Shown here in pieces: positions 1 through 5,858 of a stretch of DNA of 5,858 nucleotides. The first letter of the stretch is position 1; every line of letters begins with the position of its first letter. The notes beneath the pieces are model-generated. The model ran no database searches and was not told where the DNA came from. It saw nothing but the letters and a program-made list of their open reading frames with translations. This DNA is from an uncultured Lachnospiraceae bacterium (lineage in GTDB: Bacteria > Bacillota > Clostridia > Lachnospirales > Lachnospiraceae): positions 1 through 5,858 of the forward strand of contig CAUCOL010000128.1 in the NCBI GenBank assembly GCA_958444395.1. The letters run 5' to 3'. Both the position numbers and the translations under genes were made by a program.

Positions 1-288
1 GCTCATAGTGCAGTACAAAGTATATTTCTTTCACGCATTGGGAGTGAGTTTGGTGCGAGGGCACGTTAATCTGTTATTCTGTCATTCTATGGTCGGTCTT
101 GGGAAAGACGTAAGGTACCAAGACAATTTTTCATCCTCATTTACGCAGACTATTACAGCTTACAAGCAAAAATCAGAAAGATATTTAAGCGACGCATGCC
201 CGGATGTCAGGACTTTAACTGCCATCACGGTGTGGGAAATTTTAGTGAATAATAGAAAATACCGCTTTACAGAAAGGCAGGGGACGAT
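1..288. other. Upstream region with no supportable gene
   Basis: No convincing gene is seen here. Plus frame 1 is open from the left edge to a TAA at 67-69 and could be the last 22 codons of an upstream gene ending ...SEFGARAR, but I do not recognise that ending. Plus frame 2 stays open to 307 and would run into the hydrolase gene, but its translation is rich in Tyr, His and Thr, has no recognisable motif and no good ribosome binding site, so I treat it as chance. A short GTCTT/AAGAC hairpin near 94-107 lacks a T-tract. A weak sigma-A-like pair (TTTTCA at 128-133, 17 bases, TATTAC at 151-156) matches consensus at only 4 of 6 positions in each box. The promoter for the sucrose genes is expected here but cannot be placed with confidence. 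Confidence 0.4.
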
Positions 289-1704
289 ATGGACAAATAC
301 CGTTTAAAATTTCATTTGATGCCGCCACAGGGGTGGATGAACGATCCGAATGGACTATGTCAGTTTCAGGGTGTTTATCATGTTTTTTTTCAGTATTCAC
401 CGGATGATGCACGGGGTGGTGATAAATACTGGGGACATTATCAGAGCACCGATCTGCTGTGCTGGGAGTATACAGGAATCGTGCTGGCACCGGATCAGCC
501 GTTTGATAAGGATGGCGTATATTCCGGATCAGCCCTGGTCGATGGAGGACAGATAGCACTGTATTATACAGGCAATGTAAAGGAAGAGGGCGAGCATGAT
601 TATATACACAGTGGCCGTGGTGCCAATACTGTACTGGTAACCAGTCCCGACGGTGAGCATTTCAGTGCAAAAGAATGCCTGATGACGAATGCCGATTATC
701 CATCCCACTATACCTGTCATATCCGGGATCCGAAAGTATGGAAGCAGGGAAATGTATACTATATGGTGCAGGGTGGATGGATGAACTGCGATAAGGGAGC
801 GGTACTGTTATTTTCCTCTCCGGATCTGCGTCATTGGACATGGATCAAAGAGATCACCACACCGGAGACGTTTGGTTATATGTGGGAATGCCCGGATTAT
901 TTTACATTACCTGTCCGAAAAGAGGGACAGACAGAGCAGGCGGGCATCTTATCTGTCTCGCCACAGGGTGTGCCGTCGGAGAAATATCGCTACCAGAATA
1001 TCTATCAGTCGGGATATTTTACGGTACAGGGAGAACTGCCGGAGGAAGCAGAGCTGGGAGAATTTAACGAATGGGACATGGGATTTGATTTCTATGCGCC
1101 ACAGACCTTTCAGGATGAGCAGGGCAGACGAATCCTGATCGGCTGGGCGGGAATACCGGATGCGGAGTATGACAATGAACCGACCATCGAGCGGGGCTGG
1201 CAGCATGCACTGACGATGCCGCGGCAGCTGCAGTGGCGTTTTGGCAAGGTGTACCAGACACCGGTCGAAGAATTTCGGCAGCTGCGGGGAGAGTCTACTA
1301 CAGTAGAACACGACACACAGATTGTATTGCAACAGGCGGATCCGCAAGAGCAGACACCGTGGCAGGTGTATGAATGGGAAGTGACAGAAATCGATTCGCA
1401 GGATTTTCTGCTGGAGATTAAACAGGGAGAGTCCGGGCTGCTGCTTCATTATGGAGAGGGAATCTTTGCGATGGAGTTTTATGGAGTCGATGCGGCGAAG
1501 ATCGGCAGAGGACGCACCGTGCGTCAGTTCCGGCTGGAACAGCTGCAGAAGGTAACGGTATATCTTGATACTTCTCTGGCAGAGGTGTATATCAATGATG
1601 GCGAATATGTCATGACCAGCCGATATTATATGCAGAACGAAGAAGTGCATGCGAAAATGTATTGTGAGCATGCCAGAAGCCGGCTGTATCGACTGGAAAT
1701 ATAG
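289..1704 (+). CDS. scrB: GH32 sucrose-6-phosphate hydrolase / beta-fructosidase
   Basis: This is a glycoside hydrolase family 32 enzyme that cleaves sucrose or sucrose-6-phosphate to fructose plus glucose or glucose-6-phosphate in the cytoplasm. The 471-residue protein has the family's full length. The N-terminal five-bladed propeller carries WMNDPNG at 16-22 with nucleophile Asp19, the RDP motif at 146-148 (transition-state Asp147) and WECPD at 199-203 with acid/base Glu200; the family's GWAG motif is at 285-288. The C-terminal beta-sandwich runs from about 335 to the end. There is no signal peptide, which argues for an intracellular enzyme rather than a secreted levanase or inulinase. AGGGG at 279-283 lies 5 bases before the ATG. 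The next gene is a fructokinase, which fits sucrose catabolism. Whether the substrate is phosphorylated depends on the uptake system (PTS or ABC), which is not in view; short fructo-oligosaccharides are also possible substrates. Family assignment is very secure, exact substrate less so. Confidence 0.95.
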   Translation: MDKYRLKFHLMPPQGWMNDPNGLCQFQGVYHVFFQYSPDDARGGDKYWGHYQSTDLLCWEYTGIVLAPDQPFDKDGVYSGSALVDGGQIALYYTGNVKEEGEHDYIHSGRGANTVLVTSPDGEHFSAKECLMTNADYPSHYTCHIRDPKVWKQGNVYYMVQGGWMNCDKGAVLLFSSPDLRHWTWIKEITTPETFGYMWECPDYFTLPVRKEGQTEQAGILSVSPQGVPSEKYRYQNIYQSGYFTVQGELPEEAELGEFNEWDMGFDFYAPQTFQDEQGRRILIGWAGIPDAEYDNEPTIERGWQHALTMPRQLQWRFGKVYQTPVEEFRQLRGESTTVEHDTQIVLQQADPQEQTPWQVYEWEVTEIDSQDFLLEIKQGESGLLLHYGEGIFAMEFYGVDAAKIGRGRTVRQFRLEQLQKVTVYLDTSLAEVYINDGEYVMTSRYYMQNEEVHAKMYCEHARSRLYRLEI

Positions 1705-1710
1705 TATTTT

Positions 1711-1811
1711 TGTACACAGCTATTTGTGCCGCAGGCGTCACGAACTAGCTGTGATCGTAAAGCAGAATCAGACGGTCTGCTTGTGATTCTTTCAACGCAA
1801 ATCGCCTGCGG
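1711..1811 (+). repeat. Nested inverted repeats between scrB and scrK (possible structured RNA or dispersed element)
   Basis: The gap between the two sucrose genes contains several perfect inverted repeats. Pair A is CACAGCTA (1715-1722) with TAGCTGTG (1746-1753). Pair B is CCGCAGGCG (1729-1737) with CGCCTGCGG (1803-1811). Pair C is AAGCAGA (1760-1766) with TCTGCTT (1776-1782). Pair D is AGAATCA (1764-1770) with TGATTCT (1784-1790). A short palindrome, CAGAC-G-GTCTG, sits at 1769-1779. Pairs A and B interleave, so forming both would make a pseudoknot enclosing hairpin C or D; C and D overlap and exclude each other. The right arm of B ends 3 bases before the GGAG of the fructokinase. There is no proper T-tract, so this is not a standard terminator. 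I do not recognise a known riboswitch class or a RAT antiterminator site. It may be a structured leader or a small dispersed intergenic repeat. Confidence 0.6.
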
Positions 1812-1814
1812 AAT

Positions 1815-1818
1815 GGAG
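1815..1818 (+). promoter_or_regulatory. Ribosome binding site deciding the fructokinase start
   Basis: GGAG here is 7 bases before the ATG at 1826 but only 1 base before the ATG at 1820. Normal spacing therefore favours 1826, which gives the typical PfkB opening MSKLIAIGEALIDF. The site follows directly after an inverted-repeat arm (1803-1811), so RNA folding could affect its accessibility. Confidence 0.7.
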
Positions 1819-1825
1819 TATGAAT

Positions 1826-2788
1826 ATGAGTAAACTGATTGCAATAGGAGAAGCATTGATCGATTTTATTCCGCAGGAGACCGGCAAAGCAATCCGTCAT
1901 GTGAATGCATTTGAGCCGAAGGTTGGCGGTGCGCCGGCCAATGTCTGCGGTGTATTTGCAAAAATGGGACAGCAGTCCCAGATGATCACACAGTTGGGAA
2001 ATGATCCGTTCGGAGATAAGATACTGGAGACCTTTGAACACTATGGGATCGGCTGTGATTATATCAAGCGGACGGATGAGGCGAATACCTCGCTCGCATT
2101 TGTATCACTGCAGGAAAACGGAGACAGGGAATTTTCCTTTTACCGCAATCCGGGAGCCGATATGCTGATGGATGCAAACGATATACATCCTCAGTGGTTT
2201 GAGGATGCTGACGTGCTGCATTTCTGTTCGGTATCACTGGGAGATTTTCCGATGAAATCTGCGCACAAAAAGGCAATAGAATACGCCAGACAGAGTGGCT
2301 GTACGATCAGTTTTGACCCGAATCTGCGTTTTCCGCTCTGGAAGGATAAAGAGCAGCTTCTCCGGGCGGTGAAGGAGTTTATGCCATTGGCACATATTTT
2401 GAAGATCTCCGATGAAGAACTGGAATTTCTGACGGGACATAAGGATATCAACCGGGCAAAGGAAGAAGTGCTGCAGGGCAATACCGAGCTGGTGATCTAC
2501 ACGGAAGGAAGCAAAGGCGCGCAGGCATTTACACGGTTTGCTTCTGCACAGGCACCGGGACAGTCCCAGGGGGCAGTAGATACGACCGGGGCAGGAGATG
2601 CATTTATCGGCTCTTTTCTGTACCAGCTGACGAGAGACGGCATCGTGCACAGCGATCTGTCCGGGCTTACACCCGCCATGTTAGAACGGTATCTGACCTT
2701 TTCAAACAACTACTGTGCCAGAAGCGTGATGCGGCATGGAGCGATCGAATCCTATCCGGACAGGAAAGAAATGGAAAAACAGCGTTAA
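1826..2788 (+). CDS. scrK: Fructokinase, PfkB/ribokinase family
   Basis: This cytoplasmic sugar kinase of the PfkB family most likely phosphorylates fructose to fructose-6-phosphate with ATP. The 320-residue length is normal. Visible motifs are GEALIDF at 8-14, the sugar-binding GGAPANV at 34-40 (PfkB signature 1 region), FDPNLR at 163-168, and DTTGAGDAF at 252-260, the second signature, with anion hole GAG and catalytic base Asp258. The GEALIDF and FDPNLR patterns are typical of bacterial fructokinases rather than ribokinase or 1-phosphofructokinase. I chose the ATG at 1826 because of GGAG spacing; the ATG at 1820 would add two residues. The gene follows the GH32 hydrolase with a 121-base gap, which supports fructose as substrate: it would consume the fructose freed by sucrose cleavage. 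No terminator is seen after the stop, and the -35 of a candidate promoter for the next gene overlaps it. Related kinases act on other ketoses or KDG, but context makes these less likely. Confidence 0.92.
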   Translation: MSKLIAIGEALIDFIPQETGKAIRHVNAFEPKVGGAPANVCGVFAKMGQQSQMITQLGNDPFGDKILETFEHYGIGCDYIKRTDEANTSLAFVSLQENGDREFSFYRNPGADMLMDANDIHPQWFEDADVLHFCSVSLGDFPMKSAHKKAIEYARQSGCTISFDPNLRFPLWKDKEQLLRAVKEFMPLAHILKISDEELEFLTGHKDINRAKEEVLQGNTELVIYTEGSKGAQAFTRFASAQAPGQSQGAVDTTGAGDAFIGSFLYQLTRDGIVHSDLSGLTPAMLERYLTFSNNYCARSVMRHGAIESYPDRKEMEKQR

Positions 2789-2812
2789 GAAATGCAGGAC
2801 AGCTCCCGATAT
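2786..2812 (+). promoter_or_regulatory. Sigma-28 (SigD/FliA-type) promoter candidate
   Basis: TAAG at 2786-2789, exactly 15 bases, then CCCGATAT at 2805-2812. The known Bacillus SigD consensus is TAAA, about 15 bases, GCCGATAT, so this matches 3 of 4 and 7 of 8 positions at the preferred spacing. The -35 box shares its TAA with the fructokinase stop codon. Transcription would begin near 2819-2821 and give a leader of about 95 bases before the ATG at 2916. SigD normally drives flagellar, chemotaxis and autolysin genes. The match is by eye only. Confidence 0.5.
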
Positions 2813-2824
2813 ATAACATATAAG
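2796..2824 (+). promoter_or_regulatory. Possible overlapping sigma-A promoter
   Basis: AGGACA at 2796-2801 (4 of 6 to TTGACA), 17 bases, then TATAAG at 2819-2824 (5 of 6 to TATAAT). This overlaps the sigma-28-like site and offers an alternative, housekeeping reading of the same interval. AT-rich spacers produce such matches easily, so it is weaker evidence than the sigma-28 match. Confidence 0.3.
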
Positions 2825-2904
2825 CAGGACAATGGATTCGAGCCCTTTCAAAAGGAGAGAACAGGGGCAGATCCTGCAGGCAGGAAGATGTAATGATCTA
2901 GAAT

Positions 2905-2910
2905 GGAGGG
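2905..2910 (+). promoter_or_regulatory. Strong ribosome binding site deciding the start at 2916
   Basis: GGAGGG sits 5-6 bases before the ATG at 2916, an excellent Shine-Dalgarno. The upstream in-frame ATG at 2832 has only a poor AGGA 2 bases away, and it would lie about a dozen bases from the predicted sigma-28 transcription start, so 2916 is preferred. Confidence 0.8.
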
Positions 2911-2915
2911 AGAAT

Positions 2916-3536
2916 ATGGCAATCGACGCATTAAACAGTCAGGTTTATACCACGAATACCGTAGACACAAAGGCTGCACAGACAGCGAAGAAGACAGAAG
3001 ATAAGACAGCTGTCGAGGACAAGGCAGCGGTTTATGAGAAGAGTACAGAGACAAAGAAAGACAGTGCGAACCGTATCTATAATAAAGATGCTGTGGTAGC
3101 ACAGCTGAAGGCAGATCAGCAGAGCCGTATCGACAGCATGAATAATCTGGTGCAGAAGCTGCTCGGAAAACAGGCAGAGAAGTTTGATCTGGCATCCGGT
3201 AATAATCTTGCAGCTACCTTTCGTATGGCAGCTGCCAATGCAGATCAGGAGACGATCGACGCAGCGAAGCAGTCTATCTCAGAGAATGGCTACTGGGGTG
3301 TGAATAAGACTTCTGACCGTCTGGTCAGCATGGCGATCGCACTGGCGGGTGGCGATACAGACAAAGCCGACGAGATGATGCAGGCGATCGAGAAAGGCTA
3401 TAAGAAGGCAACTAAGGCATGGGGTGAAGAACTTCCATCGATCTGTAAGGACACGCTGGAGGCTACACGCCAGAAGATGAATGACTGGAAGAATGGTGTA
3501 ACGACAGCGGAAGATTATGCAGATTATCTGAGCTGA
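2916..3536 (+). CDS. Uncharacterised conserved protein, helical, possibly motility-linked
   Basis: I cannot assign a function. The 206-residue protein has no signal peptide, membrane segment or catalytic motif I recognise. Residues 1-55 are rich in Ala, Thr, Lys, Asp and Glu and look disordered. Residues 56-90 look like a charged amphipathic helix. Residues 110-193 hold the apparent folded core, with a GYWGV-KTSDRL stretch (125-136), SMAIALAGGD (138-147), KADEMM-AIEKGYKKA (150-165) and KAWGEELPSI (167-176). From memory, proteins with this C-terminal pattern and a variable low-complexity N-terminus occur widely in Lachnospiraceae and related Clostridia as hypothetical proteins; this was not searched. 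The gene is flanked by its own promoter candidate, with sigma-28 features, and by a strong terminator, so it is probably monocistronic. A start at 2832 would add 28 residues with poor ribosome-binding support. A cytoplasmic or flagellar-exported structural protein are both conceivable; neither is shown. Confidence 0.85.
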   Translation: MAIDALNSQVYTTNTVDTKAAQTAKKTEDKTAVEDKAAVYEKSTETKKDSANRIYNKDAVVAQLKADQQSRIDSMNNLVQKLLGKQAEKFDLASGNNLAATFRMAAANADQETIDAAKQSISENGYWGVNKTSDRLVSMAIALAGGDTDKADEMMQAIEKGYKKATKAWGEELPSICKDTLEATRQKMNDWKNGVTTAEDYADYLS

Positions 3537-3587
3537 TCGGCCGTTTGTGTGATACCGGCACAGCGAAAAATTGTTTATAGGTTTTTT

Positions 3588-3622
3588 ATAAGGCAGACTT
3601 TAAAAGTCTGCCTTATTTTGTT
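3588..3622 (+). terminator. Intrinsic terminator after the uncharacterised gene
   Basis: A perfect 13-base stem, ATAAGGCAGACTT (3588-3600) with AAGTCTGCCTTAT (3604-3616), closes a 3-base loop and is followed by TTTGTT. The T-rich run lies only on the plus-strand downstream side; the reverse complement would read into A residues, so it acts on plus-strand transcription. It separates the 2916-3536 gene from ispE. Confidence 0.88.
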
Positions 3623-3703
3623 AGAATAATAGCAGTTGTGTCTGCGGCATAGAGTGCGCAGATGAGATAAATGTAAAATATAGGAATGGAGATTAGTGTA
3701 AAT

Positions 3704-4585
3704 ATGAATGATACAGAAATATGTGTAAAAGCACCGGCAAAAATCAATCTGACGCTGGACGTAACCGGACGCCGTCCCAATGGCTATCACGATCTGCGCA
3801 TGCTGATGCAGACGATCGATCTGTACGATACCGTGACGATCCGCCGGGTCGAGCAGGAGTCCATCACGCTTACGATGAACCGGGAACTGCCGGATAAGAT
3901 ACCACAGGAGAAGAATCTGGTATGGAAGGCTGCATCCCTGATGAAAGAGACCTGTCATATATCGGGGGGATTTGCTATCTATCTGGAGAAAAAGATCCCG
4001 GCAGCCGCAGGGCTGGCAGGGGGCAGTGCAGATTGTGCTGCGACTCTGATCGGCATCAACCGCTTGTGTGGATTGGAATTATCCGAAGAGGCATTATGTG
4101 AACTGGGGGTGACGCTGGGAGCGGACGTTCCATTCTGTATCCGTAAAGGCACAGCGCTCTCAGAGGGAATCGGTGAGATATTAACACCGCTGCCGCCATT
4201 AGAGGCACTGTGGACTGTTCTGATCAAACCGGATATCTCCGTCAGTACGGCATATGTATATACACATCTGGATCTGGAGCATCTGCAGACACATCCGGAT
4301 ACAGACCGTCTGGTGGACTGCATCCGTCGGAATGACACGGCTTCTGTGACAGACGGACTCTGTAATGTACTGGAGACCGTGACGATACCGGAGTATCCGG
4401 TTCTGAATACATTAAAAAAATGGCTGAAAGAGCGGGGGGCTGCCGGCGCATTGATGAGTGGAAGCGGTCCGACAACCTACGGATTGTTCATGGACGAAGC
4501 AGCAGCCCATAAGGCGTACGAACAGGCAAAACAGGCTTATCCGGATTATGATGTGGTGCTCTGCCGTACCAGGCAGCCCGAATAG
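3704..4585 (+). CDS. ispE: 4-diphosphocytidyl-2-C-methyl-D-erythritol kinase
   Basis: IspE is the GHMP-family kinase that phosphorylates the 2-hydroxyl of CDP-methylerythritol with ATP in the non-mevalonate (MEP) isoprenoid pathway, in the cytoplasm. The 293-residue protein has the usual length. Key features are KAPAKINL at 9-16 with catalytic Lys13, GRRPNGYHDL at 22-31 (substrate-binding Tyr and His), the glycine-rich ATP loop PAAAGLAGGSAD at 99-110, GADVPF at 139-144 with catalytic Asp141, and the C-terminal MSGSGPT at 251-257. Two starts are possible. The ATG at 3686 has AGGA directly against it, too close to serve. The ATG at 3704 lies 12 bases after GGAG (3688-3691), a little far but usable, and gives the family's usual short lead-in before KAPAKINL. 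The earlier start would add MEISVN only. The gene lies downstream of a terminator, so it needs its own promoter, which I could not place in 3623-3700. In many Clostridia this gene has other neighbours such as a GntR regulator; none is visible here. Confidence 0.96.
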   Translation: MNDTEICVKAPAKINLTLDVTGRRPNGYHDLRMLMQTIDLYDTVTIRRVEQESITLTMNRELPDKIPQEKNLVWKAASLMKETCHISGGFAIYLEKKIPAAAGLAGGSADCAATLIGINRLCGLELSEEALCELGVTLGADVPFCIRKGTALSEGIGEILTPLPPLEALWTVLIKPDISVSTAYVYTHLDLEHLQTHPDTDRLVDCIRRNDTASVTDGLCNVLETVTIPEYPVLNTLKKWLKERGAAGALMSGSGPTTYGLFMDEAAAHKAYEQAKQAYPDYDVVLCRTRQPE

Positions 4586-4661
4586 GCTGTATCATAAAAG
4601 ATGATGATCATTCCGATGGCAGCAGAAAATTGTCGATGAGACAGGTTCTCTGTTAAGGAGT

Positions 4662-4672
4662 GGTAAGTTACC
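4662..4672. repeat. Short palindrome upstream of the M15B peptidase gene
   Basis: GGTAA-G-TTACC is a perfect 11-base inverted repeat, 49 bases before the peptidase ATG. It could be an operator half-pair, but short palindromes like this also arise by chance. The rest of the 136-base gap (4586-4721) shows no terminator after ispE and no clear sigma-A promoter. Confidence 0.25.
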
Positions 4673-4721
4673 CGAAAAGGGAGATTAGGATAGATATAGA
4701 GAAAAGAGGAGACAGACACAG

Positions 4722-5852
4722 ATGAAAAAAGCAGTAGTAACCTTAGGCGTACTGCTCCTGATCTTTGGAGCACTGCTATTCCATCAGCTGGGAAACAGCC
4801 GGGCAGGTACGCATTCGGAGGAAGACACATCCGACACCGGATATGAATATTATGAAGAGAAAGACGATCCGGAGGAAACTTCCGTGGGAAAAGACAAAGA
4901 CGCATCCAAGAAATTGATCAAAGTAGATACGAAGCCTGACAGCATTACCGTTCTGGTCAATAAAAAATATAAAATGAGTAAGGATTATATACCGGCAGAT
5001 CTGGTCGTGCCGAACATACCATTTAGTTTCTATGGGACATTTGAGAAAAGCTACGTGCGTGAAGTGACAGCGCGTGCGCTGGAGAAGCTGTTTGCTAAGG
5101 CGGCGACGAAGAATATCATATTAAAAGGTGTATCCGGTTACCGTTCCTACGCCAGACAGGAAGAGATCTATAACAGAAATGTAAACACCAGAGGAAAGGA
5201 GACTACGAACCTTGTATCTGCCAGTCCGGGCAGCAGCGAGCATCAGACCGGTCTGACGATCGACGTTTCCAGCGAGTCCGTAGGCTGCGCACTGGAAACC
5301 AGCTTTGGAGACACGGCAGAGGGAAAATGGCTTGCCAGAAACTGTCATAAATATGGTTTTATCATACGCTATCCGGAGGATAAAACAGAGATCACAGGGT
5401 ATTCGTACGAGCCGTGGCATATACGGTATGTCGGCAAAAAACTTGCCACCTATCTGTATAAAAAGAATCTTACGCTGGAAGAATATTACCAGACTACAAC
5501 TGTAGATCAGAAGATCGTGGAACCGGAAGAGTCGATCCATGATATGGATGACGATAAGGTGAAAGAGCCGGAGATGACGAGCGCACCGACACCAAAGCCG
5601 ACAGTAAAGGCAAGGGTTACACCGACACCGGAGACTACTCCGTCTGCAACGCCGGATAAAACCAAAAAACCGAAACAGACGAAAAAGCCAAAGGCTACGA
5701 AAAAACCGGTGAAAACACCGAAACCAAAACCAACGAAGAAGCCGGCGGAGGCAACACCGGAGGCGACACAGGCACCGGAGCCGGCAGAAACACAACCGGC
5801 ACAGGACGGTACCGAAGATGAAAACACGACAACACAGGAACAAGTAGAGTAA
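4722..5852 (+). CDS. VanY/LdcB-type zinc carboxypeptidase (peptidase M15B), membrane-anchored
   Basis: This is a peptidoglycan peptidase that trims the C-terminal D-Ala from stem peptides outside the cell. The 376-residue protein starts with MKK and a hydrophobic segment (about 4-20), an uncleaved anchor or signal peptide without a lipobox Cys. An acidic linker (32-60) precedes the M15B domain at about 85-250. Its motifs are SGYRSYARQEEIY (138-150, with Arg141), SSEHQTGLTID (171-181, zinc ligands His174 and Asp181) and EPWHIRYVG (230-238, general base Glu230, zinc ligand His233). All catalytic residues are present. From about 288 the chain becomes a Pro/Thr/Lys-rich tail, likely disordered, wall-spanning or wall-binding, ending in an acidic stretch. 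AGAGGAG at 4705-4711 is 10 bases before the ATG. Family members include D,D-carboxypeptidases (VanY) and L,D-carboxypeptidases (LdcB/DacB); the sequence does not decide between them. No vancomycin-resistance neighbours (vanR, S, H, A, X) are present, so a housekeeping wall-remodelling role is more likely than resistance. Confidence 0.93.
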   Translation: MKKAVVTLGVLLLIFGALLFHQLGNSRAGTHSEEDTSDTGYEYYEEKDDPEETSVGKDKDASKKLIKVDTKPDSITVLVNKKYKMSKDYIPADLVVPNIPFSFYGTFEKSYVREVTARALEKLFAKAATKNIILKGVSGYRSYARQEEIYNRNVNTRGKETTNLVSASPGSSEHQTGLTIDVSSESVGCALETSFGDTAEGKWLARNCHKYGFIIRYPEDKTEITGYSYEPWHIRYVGKKLATYLYKKNLTLEEYYQTTTVDQKIVEPEESIHDMDDDKVKEPEMTSAPTPKPTVKARVTPTPETTPSATPDKTKKPKQTKKPKATKKPVKTPKPKPTKKPAEATPEATQAPEPAETQPAQDGTEDENTTTQEQVE

Positions 5853-5858
5853 AAATGG

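Noticed and set aside
250..272. Possible CcpA cre-like site (CCGCTTTACA) before the hydrolase gene
   Set aside because: The half-sites around CG are out of register by one base with the cre consensus and the left half does not match.
8..307. 99-codon plus-strand open frame overlapping the start of the GH32 gene
   Set aside because: No ribosome binding site, no recognisable motif, unusual composition, and it overlaps a secure gene start.
4574..4589. Hairpin CAGCC/GGCTG across the ispE stop codon as a terminator
   Set aside because: Only a 5-base stem and no T-tract follows.
4595..4619. Second sigma-28-like site before the M15B peptidase (TAAA and TCCGATGG)
   Set aside because: Spacing is only 13 bases and the last two -10 positions do not match; much weaker than the site at 2786-2812.
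4660..4725. 21-codon GTG-started open frame whose TGA overlaps the peptidase ATG (ATGA)
   Set aside because: The AAGGAG directly overlaps the GTG, so there is no usable spacing, and the peptide is too short to judge; likely chance.
5121..5843. Long minus-strand open frames opposite the peptidase gene
   Set aside because: They are the shadow of the Pro/Thr/Lys-rich coding repeats; their Cys/Arg/Phe-rich low-complexity translations are not protein-like.
4722..5852. Vancomycin resistance determinant (vanY)
   Set aside because: VanY-like M15B peptidases are common housekeeping enzymes; no van regulatory or ligase genes are nearby.

Overview
The window looks like chromosomal DNA from a Gram-positive anaerobe of the class Clostridia, most likely family Lachnospiraceae. 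The reasons are the protein styles (a GH32 sucrase next to a PfkB fructokinase, IspE of the MEP isoprenoid pathway, a VanY/LdcB-type cell wall peptidase with a Pro/Thr/Lys tail), strong GGAG-type ribosome binding sites, and a base composition of roughly half GC by eye. The assignment is inference from family resemblance; no search was run. All five supported genes are on the plus strand.

Layout. Bases 1-288 hold no gene I can support. Then comes a two-gene sucrose-use cassette: a GH32 sucrose(-6-phosphate) hydrolase (289-1704) and a fructokinase (1826-2788). Their 121-base gap is packed with inverted repeats whose topology would allow a pseudoknot, one arm lying just before the fructokinase ribosome binding site. 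Next is a 206-residue protein of unknown function (2916-3536), preceded by a good match to a sigma-28/SigD (motility-type) promoter whose -35 overlaps the fructokinase stop codon, and closed by a clear intrinsic terminator (about 3588-3622). Downstream are ispE (3704-4585) and a membrane-anchored or secreted zinc D,D- or L,D-carboxypeptidase of peptidase family M15B (4722-5852). The window ends 6 bases after that stop codon.

How the genes work together. The hydrolase releases glucose (or glucose-6-phosphate) and fructose, and the kinase passes fructose into glycolysis as fructose-6-phosphate. No sucrose transporter or regulator is visible, so uptake must be encoded elsewhere or beyond the left edge. 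The unknown gene appears to be its own transcription unit (own promoter candidate, own terminator), possibly linked to the flagellar regulon. IspE and the M15B peptidase are housekeeping-type functions (isoprenoid/lipid carrier precursor supply and peptidoglycan trimming) that share an orientation but have a 136-base gap; co-transcription is possible but not shown.

The most interesting items are the sigma-28-like promoter in front of the uncharacterised gene and the structured intergenic element between the sucrose genes. I do not see a clearly new multi-gene system here.
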